This document shows positions 9,299-18,682 of a stretch of DNA of 64,000 nt, one piece after another (within the stretch, counting starts at the first letter, position 1; each line of letters starts with the position of its first letter). The notes below the pieces were generated by a model. The model was not told the DNA's origin. It was given only the letters and a program-made list of their open reading frames with translations, and did not search any database. The position numbers and the translations under genes are program-made. This DNA is from Lentisphaerales bacterium (GTDB lineage: Bacteria > Verrucomicrobiota > Lentisphaeria > Lentisphaerales > Lentisphaeraceae). Location: the NCBI GenBank assembly GCA_022446985.1, contig JAKVBD010000020.1, forward strand, positions 1 through 64,000. The letters run 5' to 3'.

Positions 9299-10266
9299 TA
9301 TGAAGCTCCTCCTGAAACTAGCGGAATAGTTTCTTTAACAAATGAACCAGCCATGAGTAAGCAGTCTTGTTTTTGTTCAGGGTTGGCCGACATTCTGGCA
9401 AACTTTACCATATCAGCAGTGGAAAGAAAGTTTTCCAGTGAGCGTTTATGTTTTTCTTTAAGAATGTCGTCATTTTTTACTTGCAGAATGAACTCTTCGC
9501 TGGTTTTTTCGGTTGCTGGCAGGTTGAAGCGTTTTTCAATATACAGACGTAAAATGTCAGATAGGCGGACAAAGAATTTTTCGTCATTGAGTTGTTGGTC
9601 TGCTTGCAAGGCTTTGAGGGCGCTTTGAGCTTCATCCCAGGCTGAGACAACTTTGACTTTTGCAGCACTTTTGCGGTTGAATAAGAAGATTGACAAGATT
9701 ATGGCAAGAGCAGTAGGGATAATCCAAATCCAGTTGTTACTGGTTTCGTCTTCTTCAATAATTGGAGTGTTGAAAACGCTTTTAGTTAATTTGTTTTGAA
9801 GAGCGATCGGAGCTTTTTTATCAACTTTCAATTTGCTGACGTTTACTTCCGGTATGAATACCTTAAGATTACTTTGCTTGCCGTTTTTGTCTGTTGATAA
9901 GCCGCTAGTTAATTCAAGATCTTTGTATTTACCGTTTTTAAAAGCGAGTAAGTCAACCTTCAGTTCCCAGTAAGAACCTTTGAGATCTGCGGAGGAGAAA
10001 GAAATTTTAGCTTCCCCAGAGACCTGAATATCGTTACTGCCTGAAAAGGTGATTGGGGCTTCAACTTTTCTATACCAGGGTGTTTGGATAAACGCTTTAA
10101 CAGTAAAAGGTGTGCCGATTGCAGGCTTCGCAGTGGATAGCTCAGTATTTTTGACTGACGCGGGTTCATTTTTTTGCCAGTTGTGCCAGAATAGCCCGGC
10201 AAATATTGTCGAAATGAGTAAGAGGGCGGCAAGGAATATTAAAAAACATTTTAGAAAGCGGTTCAT
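9298..10266 (-). CDS. Bat-operon membrane protein, DUF4381-like
   Basis: This 322-residue protein has an N-terminal signal anchor (about 7-27), a mostly beta extracytoplasmic domain to about residue 170 and a transmembrane helix ('NWIWIIPTALAIILSIFLF'). Its cytoplasmic helical domain contains 'FFVRLSDILRLYIEKRF...TSEEFI'. That last block is the hallmark of the small membrane proteins found between DUF58 and batA in Bat operons. Its function is unknown; by position it probably links the MoxR/DUF58 pair to the VWA proteins. It overlaps the DUF58 gene by 4 bases (ATGA) and batA by 1 base. Confidence 0.7.
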   Translation of the reverse strand: MNRFLKCFLIFLAALLLISTIFAGLFWHNWQKNEPASVKNTELSTAKPAIGTPFTVKAFIQTPWYRKVEAPITFSGSNDIQVSGEAKISFSSADLKGSYWELKVDLLAFKNGKYKDLELTSGLSTDKNGKQSNLKVFIPEVNVSKLKVDKKAPIALQNKLTKSVFNTPIIEEDETSNNWIWIIPTALAIILSIFLFNRKSAAKVKVVSAWDEAQSALKALQADQQLNDEKFFVRLSDILRLYIEKRFNLPATEKTSEEFILQVKNDDILKEKHKRSLENFLSTADMVKFARMSANPEQKQDCLLMAGSFVKETIPLVSGGAS

Positions 10267-11138
10267 TTTGCCCCTCTTTTCTTAAAGAAATTCATAAGAG
10301 GTTTGACGTAATCTTCGCCAGTTTCTATTTGGATGAGGTCAACGCCGGCTTTTTTACAGACTGTTTTATTGTGTTCGATTAGTTTTTGAGCTCTTTCTTC
10401 CAGGGCGGTTTTTTCTTTACGGCTGCCTGAATTAAAAAATGAAAAGCGATTCGTTTCGGCATCTTCCAAGAGTAGGTGACCACTTAGACCACTTGGAAGC
10501 TTTTTCTCGATGGGGTCCATGAGGTGCAAGACGATTATGTCATGCTTACGGGCCGCGATGGAAAGCGAGTCTTCAAAGTTTTCACACATGAGGTCAGAGA
10601 TAAGAAAGGTGACAGTCTTGTGTTTGGCAGTCTTCATAAGTTTGTCGAGAGCCATTTTTATATTGCTGCCTTTTGCCTGGCGTTCATGGGCAAGTAGCTC
10701 GCGAACTAACCTCATGACATGGCGCTTACCTCGTTTGGGCGGCAGGTGCAGTTCTTCTTTGTCACTAAAAAGCATGAGACCAACGTGGTCTTTGTTGCGG
10801 ATAGCACTAAAAGATAATACTGCGGCGATCTCAGCGGCCATGTTATTTCTTGAACGCTGGCGTCCAAAGTCACCAGAAGCTGAAATGTCAACCATCAGGA
10901 AGACAGTCAAGTCGCGTTCTTCCTGAAACTTTTTTATAAATGGAGCGCCCATACGAGCAGTAACGTTCCAGTCAATAGTTCGAATGTCGTCGCCTGGCAG
11001 GTACTCGCGAACTTCGGCAAACTCAACACCGCGTCCTTTGAAGACGCTGTGATAGGCGCCGGCAGTCATTTCATTGACAATGCGACGAGTGCGGATTTCG
11101 ATCCTGCGGACATTGGCCAGTATTTCTTTGGTGATCAT
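10263..11138 (-). CDS. DUF58 family protein of the MoxR/Bat operon
   Basis: This 291-residue soluble protein carries the DUF58 signature 'VREYLPGDDIRTIDWNVTAR' near residues 43-62, followed by a VWA-like fold with 'MVDISASGDFG'. DUF58 proteins are nearly always encoded beside MoxR ATPases and VWA proteins and are thought to be clients or partners of the ATPase. The gene starts 4 bases after the moxR stop and overlaps the next gene by ATGA, so it is part of the operon. Confidence 0.88.
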   Translation of the reverse strand: MITKEILANVRRIEIRTRRIVNEMTAGAYHSVFKGRGVEFAEVREYLPGDDIRTIDWNVTARMGAPFIKKFQEERDLTVFLMVDISASGDFGRQRSRNNMAAEIAAVLSFSAIRNKDHVGLMLFSDKEELHLPPKRGKRHVMRLVRELLAHERQAKGSNIKMALDKLMKTAKHKTVTFLISDLMCENFEDSLSIAARKHDIIVLHLMDPIEKKLPSGLSGHLLLEDAETNRFSFFNSGSRKEKTALEERAQKLIEHNKTVCKKAGVDLIQIETGEDYVKPLMNFFKKRGAK

Positions 11139-11141
11139 ACT

Positions 11142-12164
11142 TTATGGAGTGCGCAGTTCGTTTAGAATCCTGTCGATTAGGTCACTGGTAGTCAGATCTT
11201 CAGCTTCAGCTTCATAGGTAGGAATGATTCTGTGGCGTAGAACATCTGGAGCAATTTCTTTGACATCTTGTGGAATAACGTGAGCACGTCCGCGAATAAA
11301 AGCATAAGCTCTGGCTGCAAGAGCCATACCTAGAGTCGCACGTGGAGAAGCACCACTGGCAATGAGTGATTCCAGCTCTGAAAGTCTGGCATCTTTTTGT
11401 CTATCAGAAAGTTGATCAGTGTGACCTGGGCGAGTGGCGATGACTATGTCGAGAATGTAGTCAGCTACTTTAGGGTCGAGGTAAATCTTATCCAACACAG
11501 CTCTAGCTTTTGCTAGTTTCTCGAGGTTTGTTACTGGTCTGGAGTCAATTTTGACATCTGGATGAGCCATTCTTTCAAGAACCAGAGCTTCTTCATTTCG
11601 CTTAGGATAAGAGATGACAACTTGCATCATAAAACGGTCCATCTGAGCTTCTGGAAGAGGGTAGGTACCTTCCTGCTCAAGTGGGTTTTGGGTTGCCATA
11701 ACGAGGAATGGATCAGGTAGTCCGTGAGTTTCACCACCGATGGTAACTTGTCTTTCCTGCATTGCTTCCAGGAGAGCACTCTGTACTTTAGCAGGTGCAC
11801 GGTTGATCTCGTCTGCCAAAATCAGGTTGGCAAACACTGGACCTTTTTTGACGGTGAACTCGTGCTCTTTGGGGTTATAGATGGAAGTACCCATGATATC
11901 AGCCGGAAGTAGGTCAGGAGTAAACTGAATACGAGAGCAAGAAGCGCTGATGGTTTTAGCCAGGCTGGAGATTGTCAGAGTTTTTGCCAAACCAGGAACA
12001 CCTTCAACAAGGAGGTGACCGTTGGTGATCATACCGATTATCAGTCTTTCGATAAGCTTTTCCTGACCGACGATGACTCTGGCAAGTTCTTGTTTTAGAG
12101 GCTGTATAAAGGCTGATGCTTCAGTCACCTGGCCTTGCAGTTCCTGTATATTTATTTCTTCCAT
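11142..12164 (-). CDS. MoxR-family AAA+ ATPase
   Basis: This is a 340-residue AAA+ chaperone-like ATPase. Walker A is 'GVPGLAKT' (residues 55-62), Walker B is 'LILADEINRA', the sensor 1 region is 'MATQNPLEQEGTYPLPEAQMDRF', and the C-terminal lid has the conserved 'GASPRATLGM'. MoxR proteins remodel or activate VWA-domain partners, here the downstream BatA and BatB-BatC. It is the first gene of the six-gene operon and is preceded by a plausible sigma-70 promoter. Confidence 0.92.
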   Translation of the reverse strand: MEEINIQELQGQVTEASAFIQPLKQELARVIVGQEKLIERLIIGMITNGHLLVEGVPGLAKTLTISSLAKTISASCSRIQFTPDLLPADIMGTSIYNPKEHEFTVKKGPVFANLILADEINRAPAKVQSALLEAMQERQVTIGGETHGLPDPFLVMATQNPLEQEGTYPLPEAQMDRFMMQVVISYPKRNEEALVLERMAHPDVKIDSRPVTNLEKLAKARAVLDKIYLDPKVADYILDIVIATRPGHTDQLSDRQKDARLSELESLIASGASPRATLGMALAARAYAFIRGRAHVIPQDVKEIAPDVLRHRIIPTYEAEAEDLTTSDLIDRILNELRTP

Positions 12165-12215
12165 AGCTAACCTTAAATTTGAAATCTTTTCTTACTGACG
12201 ATGCTCTTTATAAAG

Positions 12216-12244
12216 TTTATGCATGAATTTGCCATATTTGACAA
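12216..12244 (-). promoter_or_regulatory. Candidate sigma-70 promoter of the moxR-bat operon
   Basis: On the minus strand TTGTCA (12244-12239) is separated by 17 bases from CATAAA (12221-12216). It lies about 50 bases upstream of the moxR ATG. It was found by eye only, and the -10 box is weak. Confidence 0.35.
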
Positions 12245-12434
12245 AATTTTCCAGCGTGTATTTGAAGGTAAAGGCTATTTCGAAATGGGTTATTTTAAAA
12301 AAGGTTATGACAGCTTCTGGAAGACTGAGAGGAATATGCTGTTTTTAGCTGCCTCTAAGTCTTGTTAATCAATTGCTTGGAGAGAGACAGAGTTTTGTCT
12401 GCGAAGCCGGCGTTTGTTATTTTTATTTCACTAA

Positions 12435-13862
12435 TCATCGTTTGTTGATAGCCCTAACGATTTCCTCTAATTCATCTTTATCTGTCAGGTTATGAAGTTC
12501 CTGTATATCGTTGATCAGATCATAAAGTTCCAGAGGCTCACCTTTAATCAAAGTTTGGATGAATTCGTAGCGGCCCTGTGTAAGTGAACTCCACCAGGGA
12601 ACGCCGCTTTTATGGATGAGCTTTTCCGGGTCTGTAGGAACAATTTGAGTGTCTTCACCTTATTAGAATATGGTGTAGGTCATGAGTACTGAATGTTGCC
12701 AATCCTGTTCAGGCTTGTCAAGAAGTGGAGTCAGGCTGGGACCATCCATGCGCCAGAGCGTTTTGATAGCTGCGATGTCAAATAAAGTGGGAGTAATGTC
12801 AGCACCGCTAATATGTGAATTATTGACTTTATTTACGGCAATTTTTTTAGGGTATGAAATAATAAGTGGAGCTTTGATGTTGTCATCGTAAGCTACAACT
12901 TTGAGCTTGAAGCCATGCTGACCCCAGGCAAAGCCCTGGTCAGATGTAAAGATGATAAGTGTGTTGTCGTACTTTTCAGACTCTTTTAAGGCCTTGACAA
13001 ATTTGCTGACGTCTTCATCGATGGTGATGGTATTGCCGAGTCCAATCATGCAGAGTATTCCCATGCATACCGCCTTTGCCATGTTTTAGAATTGGAGTTC
13101 CATTTGCATCCGTAATCCAGGTATCGCGGTCTTTTGCATGGGAAGGCTTTCTTTGACTTGGAGGAAAGACATCTGCCGGTACTGGGATGTTGACATTTTT
13201 ATAGGCTGTTTTGTGTCTGTCTGCCGGAGTGGAAGGGCTGTGAGTTCCGGTATAGCAGAGCCAGAGAGCCCATGGTTTCGTTGAATCGCGTTTTGCTCTA
13301 CGAATAAAGTCTTCGGCCCACTTCTACAGTTGTCTGTACTGTAGCCTGGAACATTGCCAATGTGTTTGCCATTTATTTCAATTTCCTGGTCGTAGTAATA
13401 GTTGAAGACATTTTCTGTGTACTTAGGTCAATTCCAGACGATCTGATAATCCCAGTCGCGACCATAGCCGAAGTCTATGCCTGTATGCACTTTACCAAGG
13501 TGAGCGGTGAAGTAACCATTTTTTCTGAAGGTTTTTGGCCAGAATGGAATGGCTTGATAATCATATAAGTTGACTGGATAATCACCAGGCATTTTCACAG
13601 AGTTCATACCGTGTTGAAGGAGGCCGGTTAGCATAGTCAGGCGACTGGGTATACACCAGGTGCCAATGTAGGCAGATTTAAAGCGTACACCGGTTTCTGC
13701 TAAGTTATCAATATTTAGTGTTTAAACCCAGCCGTAGTCTTCTTCGTAGCAGCTGACTGTCCGGTAAATTTGGTCATCGGTGTAGATGAAAAGAATGTTA
13801 GGTTTATCCTGAGCATTCAGGGCATAGGCAAACACAAGTAGAAGTGAAAAGGTTTTATTCAT
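12435..13862 (-). pseudogene. Decayed arylsulfatase (sulfatase family S1) gene
   Basis: Joining frames gives a full sulfatase. It has a signal peptide from ATG 13862-13860, 'DKPNILFIYTDDQ', and the FGly-type active-site signature C-I-P-S-R followed by L-T-G (near 13640). The central blocks are 'YGRDWDYQIVWN' and 'KPWALWLCYTGTHSPSTPAD', then 'YDNTLIIFTSDQGFAWGQHG' and a C-terminal 'ELYDLINDIQELHNL'. Lesions are TAA at 13722-13724 (relatives have Lys before TPNID), TGA at 13428-13430, frameshifts near 13325 and 13050, and a double TAA at 12660-12665. Such sulfatases remove sulfate from marine polysaccharides and are hugely amplified in Lentisphaera/Planctomycetes. This copy cannot make a complete enzyme. 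Confidence 0.9.
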
Positions 13863-14003
13863 TTGACTCTCATAATTTATTTGTATACATCTTGAGGTAA
13901 CTAACGATACTTACGATAAGTACATTACAGATCATTATGAATTGATGACTTAAATATATGGGAGTATGATAAATTCTTTTCAGACTTGTAGATTTAGAGA
14001 GAA

Positions 14004-14033
14004 ATAAAAAAGCCACCCCGGTTGGAGGGGCTT
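14004..14033 (-). terminator. Probable terminator after the ThuA-domain gene
   Basis: On the minus strand AAGCCCC and GGGG(TG)GCTT pair around a 7-base loop with a two-base bulge and are followed by TTTTTTATTT. It sits 24 bases beyond the stop codon. Confidence 0.6.
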
Positions 14034-14056
14034 AAATAAATAGTCTTGTAGGTCGA

Positions 14057-14956
14057 CTATTTTCCGAGAATCATTTCAGCTTCAAGATCACCAAGTGACC
14101 ATTGAATGCCGCGCAGCATATGATCAACGATTTTTGGTACGTAGTAAGTTTCTGCTCTGTGACCAAAACACGTATAGAAAACTTTGCCCTTACCATAGTC
14201 TTTGATCCAGGAAATTGGGTACTCACGGTGGTGAGTGACTTTTTTCTTGCTTGGTTGTTCGCCTTCTTTGACTTTTAGAGGGTCATTAACCGGATCAATT
14301 TTAAGAAGTGTATGCATCGCTGACTTCTTGTAAGGACCGGACTGTCTGTAAATTTCATCCTGGAAAATAAATAGTTTCTCAGGAAATGGCTTATTGATTG
14401 GATTGGCTGTATCGTTGACTTCCATGGCCCATTTACCAGCTGCGTTCCAAGGGTGACCGTCAAACTGTCCACCAACCATTTCGGAGTATTCCGGCCAGGC
14501 TTTTTTACCGCCGTCAGATGCAGCATGGATACCGACGTAGTTACCACCATTTTTGATGAAGTTAAGGAATGCTTCACGGCTAGTGCCTTTAAAGGCTTTA
14601 TCGATGTAAGTGGCATTGTTAACAACAATACAATCGAATTGCTTCAAATACTCATCTGTATAAGTAGAAGGATCTTCATTGATCGTAATTTCAAATGCAC
14701 CAGTTTCAGAAGCCATAAGTTTGAGAAGCTCGTTGCCAACAGACGTTGAGGTATGAAGAAAGCCTGAGGATTTACTGAAAACAAGGACTTTTCTCTTTGC
14801 TTTTGGTTTTGCGACTTCAGATGGAAGAGCCTTCTTTAGCTTTTTCCGAATTTCCGGAGTAATCTCCATAAGTTTTCTTTTCTTCTGAGCTAAGGCTGGA
14901 GTAACCAGGGCGATCAGTAGAAACACACATAGAGCATTAGGTAGATTTTTAAACAT
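14057..14956 (-). CDS. Exported ThuA-domain protein (trehalose-utilisation-like, glutamine amidotransferase-like fold)
   Basis: The ATG at 14956 is chosen because TTAAGGAATATT precedes it directly; a longer frame exists upstream but lacks such a site. The 299-residue product has a signal peptide (to about 'TPALAQ'), a basic linker and a ThuA domain. Conserved blocks are 'KVLVFSKSSGFLHTS', 'YVGIHAASDGGKKAWPEYSEMVGGQFDGHPW', and near the end 'KVFYTCFGHRAE'. ThuA-like proteins of PVC bacteria are periplasmic and linked to sugar metabolism; the reaction is not established. The gene is monocistronic with its own terminator, next to the sulfatase relic. Confidence 0.82.
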   Translation of the reverse strand: MFKNLPNALCVFLLIALVTPALAQKKRKLMEITPEIRKKLKKALPSEVAKPKAKRKVLVFSKSSGFLHTSTSVGNELLKLMASETGAFEITINEDPSTYTDEYLKQFDCIVVNNATYIDKAFKGTSREAFLNFIKNGGNYVGIHAASDGGKKAWPEYSEMVGGQFDGHPWNAAGKWAMEVNDTANPINKPFPEKLFIFQDEIYRQSGPYKKSAMHTLLKIDPVNDPLKVKEGEQPSKKKVTHHREYPISWIKDYGKGKVFYTCFGHRAETYYVPKIVDHMLRGIQWSLGDLEAEMILGK

Positions 14957-15077
14957 AATATTCCTTAATATAAAAATTAACACAAGTGGAAAGTACTGCT
15001 GTACATTAGAGATAAAAAGATGAGACAGTTATTTCTTGTGAGTTTATTGACAGATAAGCTTGAGATTAATCGAATAT

Positions 15078-16187
15078 TTAGAGAGAGACTTTTACTTTTA
15101 GGTATTTTTTCTCTGTTAGGAAGTGTATGAACTTCAATGTCTGGAAGGCATCCAGCCATTCGTGAAAGCGTTGTTTAAGTATTTGTGGGGTTTTGCTATT
15201 TTCCTGAAGTTTGGGCCAGCTTTCGTGAAATTTACGCTGCTTTAAAAAGTTTTGAGTCAATGGCGGTAACAGTTTGATGATGAATTCAGCAGAAGTTTCC
15301 AAATTACTCTCAATGACTTCGAGGAGTCTGCCAAGTTCATTGTAACATTCAGGAGCATAAGTAAGCCATTCGCCTTCCTGAACTATTTCATTTACTGCTT
15401 TGCCGGTACCAAAAGGGACTCGGTCAGATTGACGGTTAGAAGGATATACCCAGGCTTCATCGATGATGTTAATTTTGTAACCGGTTTTGCTCAGTTGCTG
15501 AAGCAGGTAGAAGTCTTCTCCTGCCATTCTCCTGGGATTGTACCCGCCAGCTTTGATATAAGCTTTTTTTGTACAGACTATGGTCGAGCCGATGGCATAC
15601 CACGCATGGGGTGAATTTGCTTTGAGTAAGCCTTCACGGTGTAGATAAAGATGTTTGTCGTACAGCTGAATCGCAAGTTTTTCTTTTTCTCCAGTGACGA
15701 GGCGGTGTTTAAAATGAACGTGGCCGGCTTGGTGTTTTGGATTTTCAAAGTGTTTGTAGATGTTTTCGAGGTACTCTGGATTGACCGGGCTGTCGCCGTC
15801 GAGACTGATGATAGGGGAATGATCACTGAGAAAGTTATAGGTTGAACTACAAGCTTGATGGCGAGCGAGTCCAACACCAAATTTGTCGGCAAAAGAAAAC
15901 TCTTCGGTTGAGTTCAGCCAGGCTAGTTGTAGCGGAGAGTGAAACTCTTGAAGAAATTTCAGAGTCTTCAAGTTATCTGAATTATCCGCAGATGTCCGAT
16001 TGTTGACGTTTATAATTATGAGAGTTTGCTCGATGAACTCAGCAGGGTTTTTGAGAAGACTCTCTAAAACGGCAGGTAATGTTTTACTTTCATTATAAGA
16101 TGGCAGGGCAATAGCGCCTTTATAATGTTCTTGGAGCTTAATGTTACTCTCAATTGGAGCAGTTTTGGGTATTGGTGCTTTGGCCAT
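15078..16187 (-). CDS. Glycosyltransferase family 2 protein
   Basis: The protein has 369 residues and a GT-A fold. Residues 24-34 read 'GAIALPSYNES', the metal/sugar-nucleotide motif is D130-G-D132 in 'SLDGDSPV', and 'RMAGEDFYLLQQLSKTG' supplies the ED catalytic-base motif. No membrane helix is evident, so it should be cytoplasmic; donor and acceptor are unknown. The ATG lies almost inside the terminator hairpin of the preceding gene and no good ribosome-binding site is visible. The true start may be slightly different, or initiation may be weak. Confidence 0.75.
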   Translation of the reverse strand: MAKAPIPKTAPIESNIKLQEHYKGAIALPSYNESKTLPAVLESLLKNPAEFIEQTLIIINVNNRTSADNSDNLKTLKFLQEFHSPLQLAWLNSTEEFSFADKFGVGLARHQACSSTYNFLSDHSPIISLDGDSPVNPEYLENIYKHFENPKHQAGHVHFKHRLVTGEKEKLAIQLYDKHLYLHREGLLKANSPHAWYAIGSTIVCTKKAYIKAGGYNPRRMAGEDFYLLQQLSKTGYKINIIDEAWVYPSNRQSDRVPFGTGKAVNEIVQEGEWLTYAPECYNELGRLLEVIESNLETSAEFIIKLLPPLTQNFLKQRKFHESWPKLQENSKTPQILKQRFHEWLDAFQTLKFIHFLTEKKYLKVKVSL

Positions 16188-16189
16188 AA

Positions 16190-16222
16190 AATAGAAAGCG
16201 GAAGCCGCCAGAGCGACTTCCG
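16190..16222 (-). terminator. Intrinsic terminator after the squalene-repeat gene
   Basis: A 9-bp stem (GGAAGTCGC with GCGGCTTCC on the minus strand, plus-strand arms 16200-16208 and 16213-16221) has a 4-base loop and a T-rich tail. The tail runs into the start codon of the glycosyltransferase. Confidence 0.7.
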
Positions 16223-16253
16223 TTAAATCCTCAGGAGAATTCTAAATTGAGAA

Positions 16254-17405
16254 TTACTGTTTAGATAGAGCGTGGTTCATACTCATGAGTGAGTAAGCGG
16301 TTACCATCTCAGGTACATTTTCCATCCAGCGGCCTTCTGAGTTAACCCAGTGACCATCTGCAGCTTGAAGTGAAAGAAGTTTTTTAACAACATCTCTTCT
16401 CCACATGCGCTTTTTACCATCTTTGTCTGTGATGAAATCTTCACCGTAGGCATCGAGAGCTTTTGCAAAAGTGTTGATATAGTAGAAGTGACCCTGTAGT
16501 TGCATACCAGGGTTTTCATCAAGAGTGTAGTGCTTACCAGCCCAGGAAATAGCGGCTTGAACGCGTGGATCGTCTTTGATTAGTTTGTCTTCAGAAACAT
16601 AACCAGCGTAGATCATAGATTTAAGACCAGCATAAGTCATAGAAGCATAAGTTCTAAGAGCATCGCCTTCACCTTCAACTTTGGTTCTGTCTGGAGAGTA
16701 GATGAATCCACCAACATCTTCACCAGAAGCAGTTTTTGCCCAGGCCAGGTCATTTGAACTTGGAAGAGCCTGACAGCGGTTAAGGAAAGTTTCAGCGCGT
16801 TTCCAAACAGCTTTAGTTTCTTTCATCTCTTCAGCTGAAGCATGTTCAATTTCAAGGTCCTGAGTTACGAAAAGAGCCTCAAGAGCCATTTGAGTGTTAG
16901 AGAGGTCAGACTTAGTTTTAGTTGAACCGTAGCCAATACCACCGAATTCTTCAGGAGTTGCACCAGAATCTGCAGTGAACTGAGACTTTTTCATCCATCT
17001 ACGAGCTTTTAGAATGACGTCTTTGTTTGCATCTTTGTCAATAACGTAAAGAGCAACTGTCGCAAGAGAAGTCGTGTAGTTCGGGTAGCCTTTGTCACCC
17101 GGTTCCCAAATTGCACCATCTGCCTGGGCAAAAGTGAGGAGGTACTTTTCAACTTTTTTAAGTTCTTTAGTATACTTAGAAGCTTCGGCACTTGTTGCAA
17201 TAGAAGTTGCAGCCAGGGCTGAAATTGCAGGTAAGCCACCATAAGGACCCCAAGAGCCATTATCGTTTTGTTTACTGATAAGGTACTTAACAGCCTTATC
17301 AACACTTGATTTTGCTTCAAGAGTAATTGAGTTATCAAGACCAGTATTGGCCATGGAATTCAGGCTGAAAAATGCAGCCACAAAAAGAGCTATCATAAGT
17401 CTCAT
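16254..17405 (-). CDS. Secreted prenyltransferase/squalene-oxidase-repeat protein
   Basis: This 383-residue protein has a signal peptide (about 1-19) and an alpha/alpha barrel made of QW-like units such as 'YLISKQNDNGSWGPYGG', 'FAQADGAIWEPG' and 'LLSLQAADGHWVNSEGRW'. It resembles the squalene-oxidase-repeat proteins common in Planctomycetes and Lentisphaerae. It lacks the DxDD acid motif of true triterpene cyclases, so cyclase activity is unlikely and a binding or polysaccharide-related role is possible. The start is supported by GAGGAG six bases upstream. Confidence 0.78.
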   Translation of the reverse strand: MRLMIALFVAAFFSLNSMANTGLDNSITLEAKSSVDKAVKYLISKQNDNGSWGPYGGLPAISALAATSIATSAEASKYTKELKKVEKYLLTFAQADGAIWEPGDKGYPNYTTSLATVALYVIDKDANKDVILKARRWMKKSQFTADSGATPEEFGGIGYGSTKTKSDLSNTQMALEALFVTQDLEIEHASAEEMKETKAVWKRAETFLNRCQALPSSNDLAWAKTASGEDVGGFIYSPDRTKVEGEGDALRTYASMTYAGLKSMIYAGYVSEDKLIKDDPRVQAAISWAGKHYTLDENPGMQLQGHFYYINTFAKALDAYGEDFITDKDGKKRMWRRDVVKKLLSLQAADGHWVNSEGRWMENVPEMVTAYSLMSMNHALSKQ

Positions 17406-17445
17406 AAGTTTCTCCTCGTTTGCAGATTTAGGTAAAATAAATCAA

Positions 17446-17476
17446 CTTGTCACTTTTATCAAATAAAAGTGACAAT
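17446..17476 (-). terminator. Perfect 13-bp AT-rich hairpin after the AICAR transformylase gene
   Basis: TTGTCACTTTTAT (17447-17459) and ATAAAAGTGACAA (17463-17475) are exact complements with a three-base loop. It lies 8 bases past the stop of the AICAR transformylase gene and just upstream of the squalene-repeat gene. The weak U tail leaves open an operator or bidirectional role. Confidence 0.55.
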
Positions 17477-17483
17477 CATGTTT

Positions 17484-18593
17484 TTAATGATGAGAGAAAA
17501 TTCTTTCTGGTGCGTGATAAAGCGCAATACCAAGCTCATTTGCTCTCTTAACAACTTCAGCATCTTTAATAGAACCAGCTGGAGAAATAATGGCTGTTAC
17601 ACCAGAAGCCGCAGCTGTTTCTACTCCATCAGCGAAAGGAAAGAAACCGTCAGATGCCATAACGGAACCTTCTAGCTCTTCTTCACCTTCGTACTTAGTT
17701 TTGAATTTTGCAATAGCTTGCTCAATTGCACCAACGCGATCCTGCTCACCAGTACCTACTGAAACAGTCTCACCGTTTTTAACAAAAATTACGCCATTTG
17801 AACGAACATTTATGTTGATGTACCAAGCTGCAACAAGGTCTTTCTTTTCTTGTTCAGTCGCTTGCACAGTAGAAACTACTTCACCGAGAGCTTTATTTGT
17901 ACCCGAGGCTGGTCTTAGGTCTGCAACACTTTTGATGTTTGTCAGTAGTGGCTCTGCCATAACAACTGAACCGTCGCATAGTGTTTTGATCGTATTGTGG
18001 CGGGCATCTGCTTCACCAACATACTTGGGCAGGTCATTTAGGTTACCGCACTTAAGGATACGGATGTGACTATTTATTTTATAAGTCTCACGGTCGTTAA
18101 ATACCGCAAGTGCTTCAGGGCTGACTTCTGGAGCAACGACACACTCGACAAATGAAGTCATGATTTCTTTTGCTGTTTGTTCATCAAGAGTAACGTTGAA
18201 GGCAATAGTACTGCCAAATGCTGCGCGCGGATCGCAGTCACGAGCTTTTGTGTAAGCGTTGATTGCAGAGTCTGCTGTTGCCGCACCACTTGGATTAACG
18301 TGCTTCATAACAGCACAAGCTGGATTTTCGAAGTACTTAACGATGTTTAGAGCGTAGGAGATATCTTCAAGGTTTGTCTGAGAAAGGCCGCTTTTGCCAT
18401 TCTTAAGAACTTCCATATCGCCAATTGGGCAACCAAAGCCAGCTGGCTTATAGAAAGCTGCTGTTTGGTGAGGATTGGTTCCATAGCGCAGGTCATCGGC
18501 TTTTGAGTAGTTAGAGCCGTTGATTTCGATTTGCTCAGAGTAGTCACCTGTGTTTTTGTTCAGGTATGTCGATCTTTTTAGTGCGTCTGACAT
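17484..18593 (-). CDS. Stand-alone AICAR transformylase (C-terminal half of PurH only)
   Basis: The protein has 369 residues, against about 520 for bifunctional PurH. It begins with the transformylase half: 'LRYGTNPHQ' (35-43), then K97-H98-x-N100-P101-S102-G103, the catalytic Lys-His-Asn motif, with Ser where most PurH proteins have Cys. The C terminus 'DGFFPFADGVE...GVTAIISPAGSIKDAEVV' is typical. It makes FAICAR from AICAR with 10-formyl-tetrahydrofolate, the penultimate step of IMP synthesis. The MGS-like IMP cyclohydrolase domain is absent, so a separate cyclohydrolase must exist elsewhere. The gene is monocistronic with a hairpin behind it. Confidence 0.88.
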   Translation of the reverse strand: MSDALKRSTYLNKNTGDYSEQIEINGSNYSKADDLRYGTNPHQTAAFYKPAGFGCPIGDMEVLKNGKSGLSQTNLEDISYALNIVKYFENPACAVMKHVNPSGAATADSAINAYTKARDCDPRAAFGSTIAFNVTLDEQTAKEIMTSFVECVVAPEVSPEALAVFNDRETYKINSHIRILKCGNLNDLPKYVGEADARHNTIKTLCDGSVVMAEPLLTNIKSVADLRPASGTNKALGEVVSTVQATEQEKKDLVAAWYININVRSNGVIFVKNGETVSVGTGEQDRVGAIEQAIAKFKTKYEGEEELEGSVMASDGFFPFADGVETAAASGVTAIISPAGSIKDAEVVKRANELGIALYHAPERIFSHH

Positions 18594-18682
18594 GTTATCT
18601 CTACATTATTTAAGTGTTTAAGGGGATTGACTTTATCTCGGCCTGTTTGGGCAAAGAAGTTTTTTTAAATGATAGGTAGTTG

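Noticed and set aside
16254-17405. Squalene-hopene cyclase
   Set aside because: The protein has QW-like repeats but is too short and lacks the DxDD catalytic motif, and it carries a signal peptide.
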